Shown: positions 1-8,335 of the stretch, piece by piece
Layout: every line of letters starts with the position of its first letter
Numbering within the stretch: position 1 is the first letter of the stretch
Assembly: GCA_013288685.1 (NCBI GenBank)
Contig: JABDBM010000001.1
Location: 1-64,000, forward strand
Length of the DNA: 64,000 bases
Origin: Bacteroidota bacterium
GTDB taxonomy: Bacteria > Bacteroidota > Bacteroidia > Sphingobacteriales > Sphingobacteriaceae
Direction of reading: 5' to 3'
The notes under the pieces: generated by a model
The model's database searches: none
Told to the model about the DNA's origin: nothing
What the model saw: the letters and a program-made list of their open reading frames with translations, nothing else
Made by a program: the position numbers and the translations under genes

Positions 1-469
1 TGTACTACTGATTGAGGCTGAAGCAATTCTTGGCCAGTCGGCAGGTGCAAAACCAGGTGCTGGGATTCCGCTTAGCGCAACAACATCTGATGCCAAAGCA
101 TTGACCTACTTTAATATGGTTAGGCAACGAGTTGGGGTACCTGCTGTTACATCCTTTACCTACGAACAATTGCTTTTAGAAAGACGCCTTGAGTTTGCGC
201 TCGAGCAGGATTATTGGTTTGATTTGTGCCGCTTAGATGGTTATCAGCCTGCGGGTTCGGCAACCAGCCCTACGCATCACCCTACAGCTATTGCGATCAT
301 CAGTCAACAGGAACGGGGTACGTATAGCAACACTGCTAATAATAACCCGGTAATTTATTCAAATAAACTTACGCCAACCGATGCAAACTTTTTCTTTCCT
401 GTGCCGGTTTCTGAATCAAACATCGATCCGAACCTGATTAAAGCACCGGTGACTTATACATTCAAGTAA
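1..469 (+). CDS. SusD/RagB-family outer-membrane glycan-binding lipoprotein, C-terminal part
   Basis: The reading frame is open from base 2, so the gene starts before the window and only about 155 C-terminal residues are seen. The fragment has the SusD C-terminal signature: an AEA helix near the window edge, then YFNMVRQRVGVP, then LLLERRLEFALEQDYWFDLCRLDG, which matches the family's ERrlELafEg.RwfDLvR segment. SusD proteins sit on the cell surface as lids over a SusC TonB-dependent channel and capture oligosaccharides. The susC partner is expected just upstream, outside the window. The genes that follow point to galactomannan or mannan as the ligand (inference). The family is certain; the ligand is not shown by this fragment. 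Confidence 0.93.
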   Translation, partial: VLLIEAEAILGQSAGAKPGAGIPLSATTSDAKALTYFNMVRQRVGVPAVTSFTYEQLLLERRLEFALEQDYWFDLCRLDGYQPAGSATSPTHHPTAIAIISQQERGTYSNTANNNPVIYSNKLTPTDANFFFPVPVSESNIDPNLIKAPVTYTFK

Positions 470-486
470 TTTAAAAATATTTTTAT

Positions 487-1761
487 ATGAAAAAGGAAAT
501 TCAACTATCAAAAATTTATTACTGGATATTGCCTGTTTTGGCAATATTCAGTATAGCATCCTGTAAAAAGGATAGCAGTCTCGGGTATACGCCTGGCACT
601 GGGGCGCCAACTATCTCTGCTGTAAAAACCGTAAGTAAATCTGTAGCGGATACCGTTGCACAGCTGCAAAGCACCTATAGTTCATCGGGCGTTTTAACTG
701 TTGATACCGTTATTAACACGCAGCACAGAACCATTGCTGCATTTGATTCAACAACGGTTACCGGTGCCTTAGGAAACATTTATATATTGAACGGCACTAA
801 TTTGGGAAGCACTACCAAATTGACGATCAACGGGGTTAACGTTTATTTTAACCGCGGCCTGATGTCTGACAACTCCCTTATTTTTACTATTCCAACTACC
901 ATTCCTTATGTGCAACCGCAACCCAACGCTATTGTAATAACTACATTGCACGGTACGGTTACTTATAAGTTTACCATTTTGCCGCCGCCACCAACTATTA
1001 CTGCGGTTTCTGATTTCGATTTTGTTGCAAATTCGCAGATCACGCTTTTTGGTAAGGGATTTGCCGCCGTATCAGCCGTGAAACTAAGGGCTACCAGCGA
1101 TGCTTTAACCATAGTTGCCCAAAACGACAGTACCTTAACGCTGAAGATGCCGGCTGCTTCTACAGCTACGGAGTCTACTTTGTTATTTACCTACACATCA
1201 GGAGCTAATAACGCTGCTCAAACAGCGTCGACCGCCAGCTTCAACGATTTGGATAATGCGTATACCATTTTTGCGAACGACAGTTTCCAAAATTCATGGG
1301 GCGATAATTCATGGTCAGGTCCATCGGGCAAATCCACAAAAGCTTCGCATTCAGGTACTGCTTCAATAGCAGCAAGCTACCCGGCTGGCGCATGGCAAAT
1401 TGAAGGTTGGGCCAACTGGTATCCAAGCTTCCCTTACGATGCATCATACAAATACCTTACCTTCTGGGTTAAAGGTGGCACGGTTACCCATACGCTTGTT
1501 TTGGTAGGCGATAAAATGAAAGGTGGCTATGGCCAGGTTCAAAATGCTAATGCTTATGCAGCACAACTGGTTACTGTACCTGCCAATGTTTGGACCTACT
1601 TTAAAATTCCATTGGCCCCTTCGCAGTCGTCTACAGATCTAACCTTGCTTAATTACTGGGCAAACGGCTCGCCGGCACAACAGTTAGGCTTCTTTTTGCA
1701 GGGACAAAACGGCGATGTTAACGAAACGATGTATTTTGACGAAGTTGCTTTTATTAAATAG
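487..1761 (+). CDS. TIG-domain surface glycan-binding lipoprotein (SusE/F-position protein)
   Basis: Starts 17 bases after the susD stop and ends in the same PUL. The N-terminus has a membrane stretch ending in a lipobox (SIASCKK, Cys26), so the product is a lipoprotein, probably surface exposed. Residues about 40-250 hold two IPT/TIG-like immunoglobulin modules; each starts with PTI.AV, and GNIYILNGTNLGS and ITLFGKGFAAVSAVKL are their core strands. Residues about 255-424 form a beta-rich carbohydrate-binding-like domain with many Trp/Tyr (NSWGDNSWSG, GWANWYPSFPYD) ending in MYFDEVAF. Proteins in this position bind the polysaccharide at the cell surface beside SusCD. The call rests on position, lipobox and fold-like motifs; the ligand is inferred from the downstream mannan enzymes. 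Confidence 0.85.
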   Translation: MKKEIQLSKIYYWILPVLAIFSIASCKKDSSLGYTPGTGAPTISAVKTVSKSVADTVAQLQSTYSSSGVLTVDTVINTQHRTIAAFDSTTVTGALGNIYILNGTNLGSTTKLTINGVNVYFNRGLMSDNSLIFTIPTTIPYVQPQPNAIVITTLHGTVTYKFTILPPPPTITAVSDFDFVANSQITLFGKGFAAVSAVKLRATSDALTIVAQNDSTLTLKMPAASTATESTLLFTYTSGANNAAQTASTASFNDLDNAYTIFANDSFQNSWGDNSWSGPSGKSTKASHSGTASIAASYPAGAWQIEGWANWYPSFPYDASYKYLTFWVKGGTVTHTLVLVGDKMKGGYGQVQNANAYAAQLVTVPANVWTYFKIPLAPSQSSTDLTLLNYWANGSPAQQLGFFLQGQNGDVNETMYFDEVAFIK

Positions 1762-1871
1762 CCGGTTAAATGAGCGGTCTGTTTAATAGTTGATTTTTTA
1801 TAAAGCCATCACCGGTTGCAAGCATAAGCTAAAACTGGTGGTGGCTTTTTTAATCGTTAAAAACAAAACAC

Positions 1872-2393
1872 ATGAAAAGCTATATTCTCGTTTTAATCTG
1901 TGTCGTCACCTTTTTTTATCACGCTACAGCGCAAAAAAACCTGGTGCAAAACGGCGGGTTCGAAGACAGTCTTTATGGCTGGAACAGTGGCGGCGGCGCC
2001 GTACAAACGCCATGGGATTTTAAGAGCGGCAAAAATAGTTGTGCTATTGTGACCGCTAACACAGACAATTGGGTAGGGATTGACCAGGTAGTAAGCATCC
2101 CCAAAAAAACTCAAAATATTGAGTTTGGTGCCTGGATAAAAACCACCAATGTAGTTAAAGGAAAAAACGATTGGGACGGCGCTATTTTTACTGTTGTTTT
2201 TTTAGACGGACAGGATAAACAAATGGGCGATGGCGTTAACATAGTCCGGATAACCGGCACCTCCGAATGGACGCAGACAAAGAGAATAATAAAAGTGCCC
2301 GAAAAGGCCTATAGTTTTAAAATTTTGTTGGCCATGGGGAATGCATCGGGAACAATGATTATTGATGATGTAGTTGCGGTTAAGGTTGATTGA
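1872..2393 (+). CDS. Small secreted carbohydrate-binding-module-like protein
   Basis: 173 residues with an N-terminal signal peptide (hydrophobic residues 3-17, likely cleavage after HATAQ). The rest resembles a single CBM4/9-type galactose-binding jelly roll: it opens with NLVQNGGFEDSLYGWNS, has a central IEFGAWIKTTN strand, and ends with MIIDDVVAVKV. That order (NGdFE...W ... DDV) is typical of these modules. There is no catalytic domain, so it is probably an accessory glycan-binding protein of the PUL. It lies 110 bases after the TIG lipoprotein in the same direction. The binding specificity cannot be read from the sequence. Confidence 0.7.
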   Translation: MKSYILVLICVVTFFYHATAQKNLVQNGGFEDSLYGWNSGGGAVQTPWDFKSGKNSCAIVTANTDNWVGIDQVVSIPKKTQNIEFGAWIKTTNVVKGKNDWDGAIFTVVFLDGQDKQMGDGVNIVRITGTSEWTQTKRIIKVPEKAYSFKILLAMGNASGTMIIDDVVAVKVD

Positions 2394-2395
2394 GT

Positions 2396-2600
2396 TGGGC
2401 GTTGTTGAAAAGTTGTAGTTATAGTATCAGTTGAAAAAGTTGTAATTGTTGTAGTGGTTAATAAAGGTTCAAACCCTCTGGATCTGTTGCAGCATATCAA
2501 AATTTTACAACGTCTATAACCTTTACAACCCTTATAACATTTACAACAATTACAACTAATTCAAAACAAAACGTTAAATTCGTATCATTAAAACGGTGAT
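2396..2600. repeat. GTTGTAA/TTACAAC low-complexity inverted repeat spacer
   Basis: The first half is made of GTTGTAATTGTTGTAG-like units and the second half of their complement (TTTACAACAATTACAAC), so the spacer can fold on itself. The same family recurs at 26057-26205, 27370-27530 and 27690-27815. It separates the binding-protein genes from the regulator. Confidence 0.7.
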
Positions 2601-2622
2601 TTAGTATTAATAGGAATAAATT

Positions 2623-3501
2623 ATGATGACAAGCAATGTAATGCGCGAAATTACCCCGCTAACACCCAGCGATTGCTTCACCATTTTTACGAGGGTTAAA
2701 AAGAAATTCGACTTCCCGTTGCATTATCACGAGGAGTATGAGCTCAATTTAATCCTGAATGCCAAGGGGGCGAAACGTGTAATTGGGGGGCATATTGAGG
2801 TTATTGATGAATTGGAATTGGCCCTGGTTGGCCCCAATCTTTATCATGCATGGTTTACCCATCAATGCCAGAGCGAGGCTATTACCGAAATTACTATCCA
2901 GTTTCATAAGGACCTTTTCGACGAAAAGTTTTTGAAAAGAAACCAGCTTAGCTTTTTAAAAAGCATGTTGGAGCGTTCCCAGCGGGGTATAGCATTTGCG
3001 CCCGAAACCATTTTGGCAGTAAAAGAACGTTTGCAGGCGCTCGACAAAAAAAGTGGTTTCGATTCGGTGCTGGAACTGTTGTCAATTCTGCATGATTTGT
3101 CTATTTCGCGGAATATGAAGACATTATCTGACCCGAGTTTTACTAACGAAAAGTTTTATTACAACAGTCGCCGTATTGAAAAAGTGTTTGAGCACATGAA
3201 CAACAACTACAACAAGCAGGTAACCCTTGCCGAAGTAGCCCGCATTGCCAATATGCCCGAAGCGTCGTTCAGCAGGTTTATAAAAAAACGTACAGGCAAG
3301 ACATTTATAGATAGTTTAAACGAAATAAGGCTTGGCCATGCGTCGCGTATGCTCATTGATTCGACAACCACAGTAGCCGAAATTGCCTATAAATGCGGTT
3401 TTAACAACATATCAAACTTCAACAGGATATTTAAACGGAAAAAGCTTTGCATCCCTAAAGAGTTTAGAGAAACCTACACCGGGAACAGGGTTTTTATTTA
3501 A
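2623..3501 (+). CDS. AraC-family transcriptional regulator of the mannan PUL
   Basis: 292 residues. The N-terminal about 100 residues form a cupin-like sensor domain (FPLHYHEEYELNLILNAKG...GPNLYHAW), typical of sugar-responsive AraC proteins. Residues about 190-285 contain the two helix-turn-helix motifs: VTLAEVARIANMPEASFSRFIKKRTGKTF and TTVAEIAYKCGFNNISNFNRIFKRKK, the second being the family signature. It lies between the glycan-binding genes and the transporter/enzyme block, so it most likely senses a mannan oligosaccharide and activates the genes around it. It is a soluble one-component regulator, not a hybrid two-component protein. Two ATG codons stand in tandem at the start; the first was taken. 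Confidence 0.9.
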   Translation: MMTSNVMREITPLTPSDCFTIFTRVKKKFDFPLHYHEEYELNLILNAKGAKRVIGGHIEVIDELELALVGPNLYHAWFTHQCQSEAITEITIQFHKDLFDEKFLKRNQLSFLKSMLERSQRGIAFAPETILAVKERLQALDKKSGFDSVLELLSILHDLSISRNMKTLSDPSFTNEKFYYNSRRIEKVFEHMNNNYNKQVTLAEVARIANMPEASFSRFIKKRTGKTFIDSLNEIRLGHASRMLIDSTTTVAEIAYKCGFNNISNFNRIFKRKKLCIPKEFRETYTGNRVFI

Positions 3502-3709
3502 CCTGATTTGAAAATTAGGTGATTTGAAGATTTGAAAATTAGGTGATGGTCGGATTTTGCTTTCAAAAAAATAGCTGAAAGGTATTTTATACATGACTTA
3601 TCGTTAAAATAGTATTATCCTATTGTTATTAATATACCTACTTTAGGCTTGCCAATTGTAAAGGATTTTGAAAGTAATTTTCAAATCAACACATTTTCAA
3701 ATTTAGTAG

Positions 3710-5557
3710 ATGAAGCTCCACGCCATTGATATCACCATCATCGCCCTGTACCTGTTAAGCACCATACTTATCGGCTTATGGTACCGCAAAAAAGCGCGCG
3801 AAAACAAGGATAGTTACATGCTTGGCGGTCGGTCGTTACCCTGGTACAAGCTGGGTTTAAGCGATGCCTCGGATATGTTCGACATTAGCGGCACCATGTG
3901 GATGGTGAGTCTCTGCTTTGTTTATGGGATGAAAAGCATCTGGATTCCCTGGCTATGGCCGGTTTTTAACCAGGTGTTTTTAATGATGTATCTGTCGCGC
4001 TGGCTGCGCCGCTCTAATGCTGCAACCGGTGCGGAGTGGCTCACAACGCGTTTCGGAAAAGTGGGGGCAGGGGTAAACGCATCGCAAGTAATTGTAATAG
4101 CTTTTGCGTTGTTGAGCTGCCTTGGTTTTATGGCTTACGGTTTTATTGGCCTGGGTAAGTTTATTGAAATATTTGTGCCCTGGGATATGATAAAGGGCTA
4201 TATCCCCTTTAATATAGCCCCGCAATATGTACCACATGTTTACGGCGTTATCTTCACCCTTTTTGCCATGTTTTATTCCATTTTGGGCGGGATGCACAGT
4301 ATTGTGGTTGGCGATATGGTAAAATACGGCATCATGACGGTGGCCTGTGTTTGGATAGGATTTATTGCCGCAGGTCAGCTAAGCACACATCATCTCAATG
4401 TTCCGGACGGTTGGTTCAGTCCGTTTTTTGGATCACACCTCAACTTAAACTGGTCCAATATCATCACAGAAGTAAACAAGAAGATAAAGGATGATGGTTA
4501 TTCGCTATTCGGCCTGTTTTTTATGATGATGACTTTTAAAGGATTTTTTGCCGCAGTGGCAGGACCGGCGCCAAACTACGATATGCAAAAAATACTGTCT
4601 ACCCGTTCGCCCGAGGAGGCCAGTAAAATGAGTGGTTTTGTAAATATTATCCTGCTGCCCATCCGTTATACGCTCATCATAAGCCTTACAGCGCTTGGAT
4701 TGATATTTTATCACCAAATGAACCTGAAAGACGGTACCGGCGCTATTGATTTTGAACGCATACTGCCGGCCGTAATCAATAATTTTTTACCCGTTGGCCT
4801 GGTAGGCTTGCTGCTGGCTGGTTTGCTGGGCGCGTTTATGAGCACCTTTAGCGGTACCATGAATGCTGCACAGGCATACATTGTCAATGATATTTATATT
4901 AAATATGTTAACCCCACCGCATCAGCGAAAAAAACAATTACTATGAATTATATAGTAGGAGTAGTGGTAGTGGCAACAGGCGTGATACTCGGTTTTTTTG
5001 TAAAAGATGTAAACAGCGTGTTGCGATGGATAGTGTCGGCCTTATATGGTGGTTACGTTGCATCCAATGTGCTGAAATGGCATTGGTGGCGCTTTAATGC
5101 AAGCGGCTTTTTTTGGGGAATGCTAACAGGTATAGTAGGCGCTATGATATCTTCATATCTTGTTAAGTTGGGAATAATTTCTGATGGCGATCTATTAAAT
5201 CTATTCCCGGTACTGTTTGCTATCTCACTTGCCGGTTCTATAATAGGCTCATACGCAGCGCCGCCAACTGATGAAGCGGTTTTGAAATCATTTTATAAAA
5301 ATATCCGTCCCTGGGGTTTTTGGGGCCCGGTTAAAGAGCTGGTACTTGCAGAAGACCCCTCATTTATCCCAAACAAAAACTTCAAGCTCAATATGTTTAA
5401 CGTGGTGATAGGCACTATAGCTCAATGCTGCCTTACCATTTTGCCGATGTACCTGGTGCTTAGCCAAAAAATGCCGTTGCTTTATACCGTTGGCATATTA
5501 GCGGTGGCTGCTATTATATTAAAGAAAACCTGGTGGGATAAATTGAAGGATTATTGA
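3710..5557 (+). CDS. Sodium:solute symporter family (SSS) sugar transporter
   Basis: 615 residues with about 13-14 hydrophobic helices across the whole length, starting ITIIALYLLSTILIGLWYRKKARENKDSYMLGGRSLPW, the usual SSF opening with its helix 1 and YxLGGRsLpw loop. It acts in the inner membrane. Position decides the likely substrate: it stands directly before the mannosylglucose phosphorylase and the 2-epimerase. In Bacteroides fragilis a GH26-GH130-symporter-epimerase cluster is known to import and process mannobiose. The same gene content here makes mannobiose (or another short manno-oligosaccharide) the best guess. The family is clear from sequence; the substrate is inferred. Confidence 0.88.
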   Translation: MKLHAIDITIIALYLLSTILIGLWYRKKARENKDSYMLGGRSLPWYKLGLSDASDMFDISGTMWMVSLCFVYGMKSIWIPWLWPVFNQVFLMMYLSRWLRRSNAATGAEWLTTRFGKVGAGVNASQVIVIAFALLSCLGFMAYGFIGLGKFIEIFVPWDMIKGYIPFNIAPQYVPHVYGVIFTLFAMFYSILGGMHSIVVGDMVKYGIMTVACVWIGFIAAGQLSTHHLNVPDGWFSPFFGSHLNLNWSNIITEVNKKIKDDGYSLFGLFFMMMTFKGFFAAVAGPAPNYDMQKILSTRSPEEASKMSGFVNIILLPIRYTLIISLTALGLIFYHQMNLKDGTGAIDFERILPAVINNFLPVGLVGLLLAGLLGAFMSTFSGTMNAAQAYIVNDIYIKYVNPTASAKKTITMNYIVGVVVVATGVILGFFVKDVNSVLRWIVSALYGGYVASNVLKWHWWRFNASGFFWGMLTGIVGAMISSYLVKLGIISDGDLLNLFPVLFAISLAGSIIGSYAAPPTDEAVLKSFYKNIRPWGFWGPVKELVLAEDPSFIPNKNFKLNMFNVVIGTIAQCCLTILPMYLVLSQKMPLLYTVGILAVAAIILKKTWWDKLKDY

Positions 5558-5592
5558 GGGATTTCGGAATTTCGATTTCGATTTCGGAATTT

Positions 5593-5765
5593 GTAGAGAC
5601 GCGATGCTTCGCGTCTCCCGCCAAACAGGTAGACGATATAACTGCAAATTGCATGGTTGGTTTGCATGTTGGGAGACGCGAGTATCGCGTCTCTACAGAA
5701 AAAGGCAGGTAAACGATATAAAACTGATACGTATGATCCGAGACGCGAAGTATCGCGTCTCTACA
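5593..5765. repeat. Composite palindromic repeat with GAGACGCGA..TCGCGTCTC hairpins
   Basis: Three imperfect palindromes built on GAGACGCG/CGCGTCTC (5595-5617, 5671-5696, 5739-5764) are separated by a spacer with CAGGTAGACGATATAA and GCATGGTTGG. The same hairpin-spacer-hairpin layout recurs at 48301-48404. It sits directly before the GH130 gene and would fold strongly in RNA. It contains no stop codon in the GH130 frame, which is why an upstream in-frame extension to 5657 looks open but is not believable as protein. Confidence 0.85.
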
Positions 5766-5776
5766 ATAAAAAAAAC

Positions 5777-6952
5777 ATGACCAAAGAATTTACAAAACGC
5801 TTAGGCCAATTACAAGAAGCACAACGCGAACTGATTAATAAACCCAACGAAATTGAAGGCGTAGGCAACGGCATTTTCGACCGTTATAAAAACCCGGTTT
5901 TAACCGCCGCACATGCCCCGCTTGCCTGGCGGTATGATTTAAACCCTAAAACTAATCCGTACCTGATGGAGCGTTTCGGCATTAACGCTGCCTTTAACGC
6001 CGGAGCTATAAAATTTAACGGTAAATACCTGATGGTGGTTAGGGTGGAGGGTGCCGACCGTAAATCATTTTTCGCGGTGGCCGAAAGTGCTGATGGCATT
6101 AGCAATTTTAGCTTTTGGGAATACCCTGTCGATTTACCTGAAACAGCTGACCCGGACGTAAACGTATATGATATGCGCTTAACTGCCCACGAAGATGGCT
6201 GGATATATGGTCTGTTTTGCACCGAACGGCGCGACCCGGAGGCTCCGGCCTATGATCAATCCATAGCAGTAGCTGCCTGTGGCATTGCCCGCACCAAAGA
6301 TTTAGTTAAATGGGAACGCCTGGCCGATTTGGTAACCAACTCGCCGCAACAGCGTAACGTGGTATTGCATCCCGAATTTGTGAATGGCAAGTACGCCCTG
6401 TATACCCGCCCCCAGGATGGTTTTATTAGCGCCGGAAAGGGGGGAGGCATCGGTTTCGGTTTGAGCGAATCTATGGAAAACGCCAAAGTGGATGAAGAAA
6501 CCATTATCGACAATAAGGCCTACCATACCGTTTATGAAGTTAAAAACGGCCAGGGGCCAACACCTATAAAAACCGAAAAAGGCTGGCTGCACATGGCTCA
6601 CGGCGTACGCAATACCGCAGCGGGGCTTCGCTATGTACTGTACATGTTTATGACAGATCTGCACGATTTAACCAAAGTACTATATAAACCCGGCGGTTAC
6701 TTTTTGGCTCCTGAAGGCATTGAGCGCGTTGGTGATGTATCAAATGTGGCATTCTGCAATGGCTGGATTGCGGACGATGATGGCAAGGTGTTTATTTACT
6801 ATGCTTCATCGGATACCCGTATGCACGTGGCTACTACTACTGTGGATAAACTACTGGATTATGTGATGAACACACCGGCGGATGGCCTGCGGTCGGCTTT
6901 GTCTGTGAAAACCATTTATCACATCATCGATAATAATAAATCCATAAGCTGA
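5777..6952 (+). CDS. GH130 4-O-beta-D-mannosyl-D-glucose phosphorylase
   Basis: Start chosen at ATG 5777, because the in-frame sequence before it is the palindromic repeat. The 391-residue product matches, from memory, the B. fragilis mannosylglucose phosphorylase along its length: YPVLTAAH.P..WRYDLN-like opening, [59 protein letters not shown] and [18 protein letters not shown]. Asp132 in YDMRLT is at the position of the family's catalytic acid. The enzyme phosphorolyses mannosyl-1,4-glucose to alpha-mannose-1-phosphate and glucose in the cytoplasm. It has no signal peptide, which fits. The next gene makes its substrate. Confidence 0.93.
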   Translation: MTKEFTKRLGQLQEAQRELINKPNEIEGVGNGIFDRYKNPVLTAAHAPLAWRYDLNPKTNPYLMERFGINAAFNAGAIKFNGKYLMVVRVEGADRKSFFAVAESADGISNFSFWEYPVDLPETADPDVNVYDMRLTAHEDGWIYGLFCTERRDPEAPAYDQSIAVAACGIARTKDLVKWERLADLVTNSPQQRNVVLHPEFVNGKYALYTRPQDGFISAGKGGGIGFGLSESMENAKVDEETIIDNKAYHTVYEVKNGQGPTPIKTEKGWLHMAHGVRNTAAGLRYVLYMFMTDLHDLTKVLYKPGGYFLAPEGIERVGDVSNVAFCNGWIADDDGKVFIYYASSDTRMHVATTTVDKLLDYVMNTPADGLRSALSVKTIYHIIDNNKSIS

Positions 6953-7031
6953 AGGCATTAGTTAAAAAAGAACCGGAATTGTTGGGCCAAAAGGAAAAAC
7001 CGTTAAAAAGACATTAAAAAATACAGATAGC

Positions 7032-8252
7032 ATGATAGAGGATCAGGCAGTAAAGGAAAGCCTTGGCATTTATAAAAAAGAACTTAATGATGAATTAGGT
7101 AACATCATGAACTTTTGGGCGGCCGTAGCTCCCGATAACGAATTTGGCGGCTTTTATGGAAAAATTGACAATAACAACAAGGTTACCCCTGGTGCGCCAA
7201 AAGGTTCTGTTTTAAATGCCCGTATCTTATGGTCATTCTCGGCAGTATATAATCACAATCCGAATCCTGCCTGCCGGGAGATGGCTAACCGTAGTTACCA
7301 ATATATAGACCGGCACATAATTGATAACGAGTTTGGCGGTGTTTACTGGTCAGTTGACTACAAGGGCAATCCGCTGGATACCAAAAAGCAGGTTTACGCC
7401 ATTGCGTTCACCATTTATGCCCTAAGCGAATATTACCTGGCCTCGGGCGACGAAACGGCTAAACAAAAGGCTATCGATCTCTTTTATCTGTTGGCTGAAC
7501 GGGCTTATGACCCCATTGAAACCGGGTATTTCGAGGCTTTCACAAGGGATTGGAAACCGATAGAGGATTTGCGATTGAGCGCCAAGGATGCCAACGAGAA
7601 AAAAACCATGAACACCCATCTGCATGTACTGGAAGGATACACCAACCTGTACCGTATTTGGCCAGATAAAGCGTTAAAGGAGCATATTTCCATTTTGCTG
7701 GATAACTTTTTTGATCATTTTATTAATCATGAAACTAATCACCTTGCATTGTTTTTTGATGAGCGGTGGCAATCCAAATCGGGGCTGGTGTCGTACGGTC
7801 ATGATATTGAAGCTACCTGGCTTTTGTTGGAAGCAGCCGAAGTTATTGGGGATGAAACAATGGTTGAAAGAGTAAAGAAAATCACCATCGCGATAGCAGA
7901 AGCAACTATGGAAGGTTTAGATACTGATGGCGGTGTATGGTATGAATATGAGCCGGATGGCGATCATTTAATAAAAGAAAAACACTGGTGGATACAGGCC
8001 GAAGCCATGATAGGTTTTTTTAACGCCTGGCAAATAGATGCTGATGAGCGGTATTTAGAAATATCGATAAAAAACTGGAAACTGGTTAAAAACAAAATAT
8101 TAGATAAAATAAACGGCGAATGGTTTTGGGGGATAACAGAGGATGGACAAATAATGCCGGGCGAAGATAAAGTGGGTTTATGGAAATGCCCGTATCATAA
8201 TAGCAGAGCTTGCATTGAAATTATTAAGAGGATAAGTTTGAACCATGATTAA
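7032..8252 (+). CDS. AGE-family cellobiose/mannobiose 2-epimerase
   Basis: 406 residues, cytoplasmic, an (alpha/alpha)6-barrel of the N-acylglucosamine 2-epimerase superfamily. The catalytic histidines are visible in the expected order: NTHLHVLEGY (His196/His198), SYGHDIEATW (His257) and KCPYHNSRAC (His389). NARILWSFS (Arg64) and HWWIQAEA are further family motifs. Length and motifs fit cellobiose 2-epimerases rather than the shorter GlcNAc epimerases. In the known Bacteroides pathway this enzyme turns mannobiose into mannosyl-glucose, the substrate of the GH130 enzyme encoded 79 bases upstream. The paired genes therefore support each other's assignment. Substrate preference within the family is inferred from context. 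Confidence 0.92.
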   Translation: MIEDQAVKESLGIYKKELNDELGNIMNFWAAVAPDNEFGGFYGKIDNNNKVTPGAPKGSVLNARILWSFSAVYNHNPNPACREMANRSYQYIDRHIIDNEFGGVYWSVDYKGNPLDTKKQVYAIAFTIYALSEYYLASGDETAKQKAIDLFYLLAERAYDPIETGYFEAFTRDWKPIEDLRLSAKDANEKKTMNTHLHVLEGYTNLYRIWPDKALKEHISILLDNFFDHFINHETNHLALFFDERWQSKSGLVSYGHDIEATWLLLEAAEVIGDETMVERVKKITIAIAEATMEGLDTDGGVWYEYEPDGDHLIKEKHWWIQAEAMIGFFNAWQIDADERYLEISIKNWKLVKNKILDKINGEWFWGITEDGQIMPGEDKVGLWKCPYHNSRACIEIIKRISLNHD

Positions 8253-8335
8253 TAGGATTTGAGGATTGCCCTTATGCAGTCTTTTAATTCTGCGAATCAT
8301 TGTTCAGACAGGAATATAGACACACAAAAAACAAG

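Noticed and set aside
5657..5776. Upstream in-frame extension of the GH130 gene
   Set aside because: It is made of the GAGACGCG palindromic repeat, and the homology to known enzymes starts after ATG 5777.
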